This document shows positions 63,002-64,000 of a stretch of 64,000 nt of DNA, in pieces (positions within the stretch are counted from its first letter, which is position 1; the number at the start of each line of letters is the position of its first letter). The notes beneath the pieces were generated by a model, which did not search any database, had not been told where the DNA came from, and saw only the letters and a program-made list of their open reading frames with translations. The stretch is from Stenotrophomonas maltophilia (GTDB lineage Bacteria; Pseudomonadota; Gammaproteobacteria; Xanthomonadales; Xanthomonadaceae): positions 1,674,001 through 1,738,000 of the forward strand of contig NZ_CP037858.1 in NCBI RefSeq assembly GCF_006974125.1, read 5' to 3'. The translations under genes and the position numbers were made by a program.

Positions 63002-63802
63002 ATGCGCCACGCTCGCGTTCTTGCCGTATCCGCCCTTGCCACTGCCGTAGTCGTTGCCGCTGCTGCGTTCGCGCAGACCACGTTGACCCCGCTGCCCGAC
63101 AACGGGCCGATCAACACCGCCTCGCTGGAGGTGGACTTCAGCAAGACCCATTGGGGCGATGCCAAGGCCGGCCAGACCAAGGCTTCGGCCTGTGCGGCCT
63201 GCCACGGCGCCGACGGCAATTCCACGGTCGAGATGTATCCGTCCATCGCCGGCCAGAGCGAACGCTACGTGGCCCAGCAGATGGCCCTGATCGCCAACGG
63301 CCAGCGCAGTTCCGGCGCGGCGGTGGCGATGGTGCCGTTCGTGCAGAACCTCACGCCGCAGGACATGCGCGATATCGGCGCGTTCTTCGCCACGCAGAAG
63401 GCCACCGCCGGTATCGCCGACGACACGGCGGTCACGGACGGCCCGTACAAGGGCATGAAGTTCTACGAGATCGGCCAGCAGTTGTACCGCGGCGGCGACG
63501 CCAAGCGCGGCCTGCCGGCCTGCATGGCCTGCCACGGCCCCAGCGGTGCCGGCAATCCGGGCCCGGCCTATCCGCACATCGGCGGTCAGCACGCGAGCTA
63601 TGTCGCGCGCCGCCTGCAGGAGTACCAGGCCGGGCAGACCAACGAGACCGACAAGGCCCACTTCCAGATCATGGCGACGGTCGCGCAGAAGCTGAGCGAG
63701 CAGGAGGTGCAGGCGCTGTCGAGCTACCTGCAGGGCCTGCACAACAAGGCCGACGATGTGGCCACTACCACACCGTCGGCACAACCGGCTGCCGCCCCCT
63801 GA
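63002..63802 (+). CDS. Dihaem cytochrome c4
   Basis: The 266-residue protein has a signal peptide (cleaved near AAFA) and two CxxCH haem sites: Cys64-Cys67-His68 (CAACHG) and Cys174-Cys177-His178 (CMACHG). Each is followed by a YPSIAGQ/YPHIGGQ segment and a distal Met region (MVPFVQNLT and IMATVAQKLS). Cytochrome c4 passes electrons in the periplasm to terminal oxidases. A Pro/Ala tail ends the protein. Confidence 0.95.
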   Translation: MRHARVLAVSALATAVVVAAAAFAQTTLTPLPDNGPINTASLEVDFSKTHWGDAKAGQTKASACAACHGADGNSTVEMYPSIAGQSERYVAQQMALIANGQRSSGAAVAMVPFVQNLTPQDMRDIGAFFATQKATAGIADDTAVTDGPYKGMKFYEIGQQLYRGGDAKRGLPACMACHGPSGAGNPGPAYPHIGGQHASYVARRLQEYQAGQTNETDKAHFQIMATVAQKLSEQEVQALSSYLQGLHNKADDVATTTPSAQPAAAP

Positions 63803-63859
63803 CCGCCACTGGTCGGCCCGGGCCGCCACCACGGCCCGCGCCTGCGGTATGTTTCCTTC

Positions 63860-63890
63860 ACGCCGGCGACCGCGCCGGCGTTGCTTTTTT
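63860..63890 (+). terminator. Rho-independent terminator after cytochrome c4
   Basis: ACGCCGGCG and CGCCGGCGT form a 9-bp stem with a 4-base loop, followed by TGCTTTTTT. It may only partly terminate, because a co-directional gene starts 13-19 bp later. Confidence 0.8.
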
Positions 63891-63908
63891 CAACGGAGAT
63901 GCGTGTCG

Positions 63909-64000
63909 ATGAGGTTGATTTTCCGCCTGCTGTTGTCCGTGCTGGTGCTGCTGCCGCTGGCAGCCTGCGCCGCTACCCCCGCCAATGCCCCGCTGGTCGA
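63909..64000 (+). CDS. Start of an exported DsbA-like protein (cut by the window end)
   Basis: Only the first 30 codons are visible: MRLIFRLLLSVLVLLPLAAC, then AATPANAPLV. This is a signal peptide with a possible lipobox (LAAC). GTG at 63903 is an alternative start closer to the GGAG box. In Xanthomonadaceae a dsbA-type thiol:disulfide oxidoreductase often follows cytochrome c4, which is the basis for the name. The catalytic domain is outside the window, so the call is tentative. Confidence 0.6.
   Translation, partial: MRLIFRLLLSVLVLLPLAACAATPANAPLV

Overview
The window looks like chromosomal DNA of a Stenotrophomonas species, most likely the S. maltophilia group. The evidence is high GC (about two thirds by eye), strong third-position G/C bias in every convincing gene, Xanthomonadaceae-type gene content, and many short GTAG-headed hairpins in intergenic gaps, as described for the SMAG repeat family of S. 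maltophilia. I see no rRNA, tRNA, CRISPR array, prophage or insertion sequence. About 57 protein genes account for most of the sequence; the first (GH92) and last (DsbA-like) are cut by the window edges.

Layout. 1-4400: a GH92 alpha-mannosidase-like enzyme coupled to a secreted basic-secretory-protein metallopeptidase homologue. 4400-20200: central carbon and carboxylate uptake. It holds malic enzyme maeB, dicarboxylate carrier dctA, a phosphate-selective-type porin, a hybrid kinase with a DctB-like sensor, and a convergent LuxR-type regulator. Next to these is a second module: an overlapping response regulator-kinase-binding protein operon (TctDE type), divergent from a porin, a CitMHS citrate carrier and an SDR reductase. 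20300-24400: an overlapping pair of exported unknown proteins, a TonB-dependent receptor, and a repeat-rich gap. 24400-38000: housekeeping and small enzymes (QEGLA/DUF1704 protein, rsgA, alaA-like aminotransferase operon, polysaccharide deacetylase, glutaredoxin-rhodanese fusion, DUF924, AMP nucleosidase, two coupled amidohydrolases, a DsbA-fold isomerase, DegV). 38000-43200: a LysR regulator and a tripartite EmrAB/NodT-type efflux operon.

43200-64000: a universal stress protein, a diguanylate cyclase, the glutathione-dependent formaldehyde detoxification operon (frmR, adhC, a YqcC-like gene, fghA) with a visible FrmR operator, and LysR/old-yellow-enzyme and LysR/alcohol-dehydrogenase divergent pairs. 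A diacetylphloroglucinol-hydrolase-like gene is divergent from a TetR gene with a palindrome between them, and is followed by an AT-richer orphan gene. The last part holds NnrS, gshA, a VIT-type metal transporter with an AraC regulator, a secreted metallo-beta-lactamase-fold enzyme, engB, cytochrome c4 and the start of a dsbA-like gene. Electrophile and redox defence recurs across this half (FrmR/AdhC/FghA, OYE, GshA, NnrS, efflux).

The most unusual signal is not a gene. Five intergenic elements of about 100-170 bp share a core of roughly 35 bases and a central GCATGGATGC-type hairpin, but each is enclosed by its own long inverted arms, so the arms stay complementary while their sequence changes. 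They occur as head-to-head pairs (23971-24326 and 60648-61000) or as one compound copy (12545-12715), and at two sites they sit inside larger inverted repeats. I do not know a name for this family. Other points of interest are a Glu-to-Gln change at the presumed catalytic acid of the GH92 enzyme, a cysteine-free IscA-like domain inside the glutaredoxin-rhodanese fusion, an amidohydrolase lacking its metal-binding histidines with a SMAG repeat inside its signal peptide, and the AT-rich orphan at 52873-53907.
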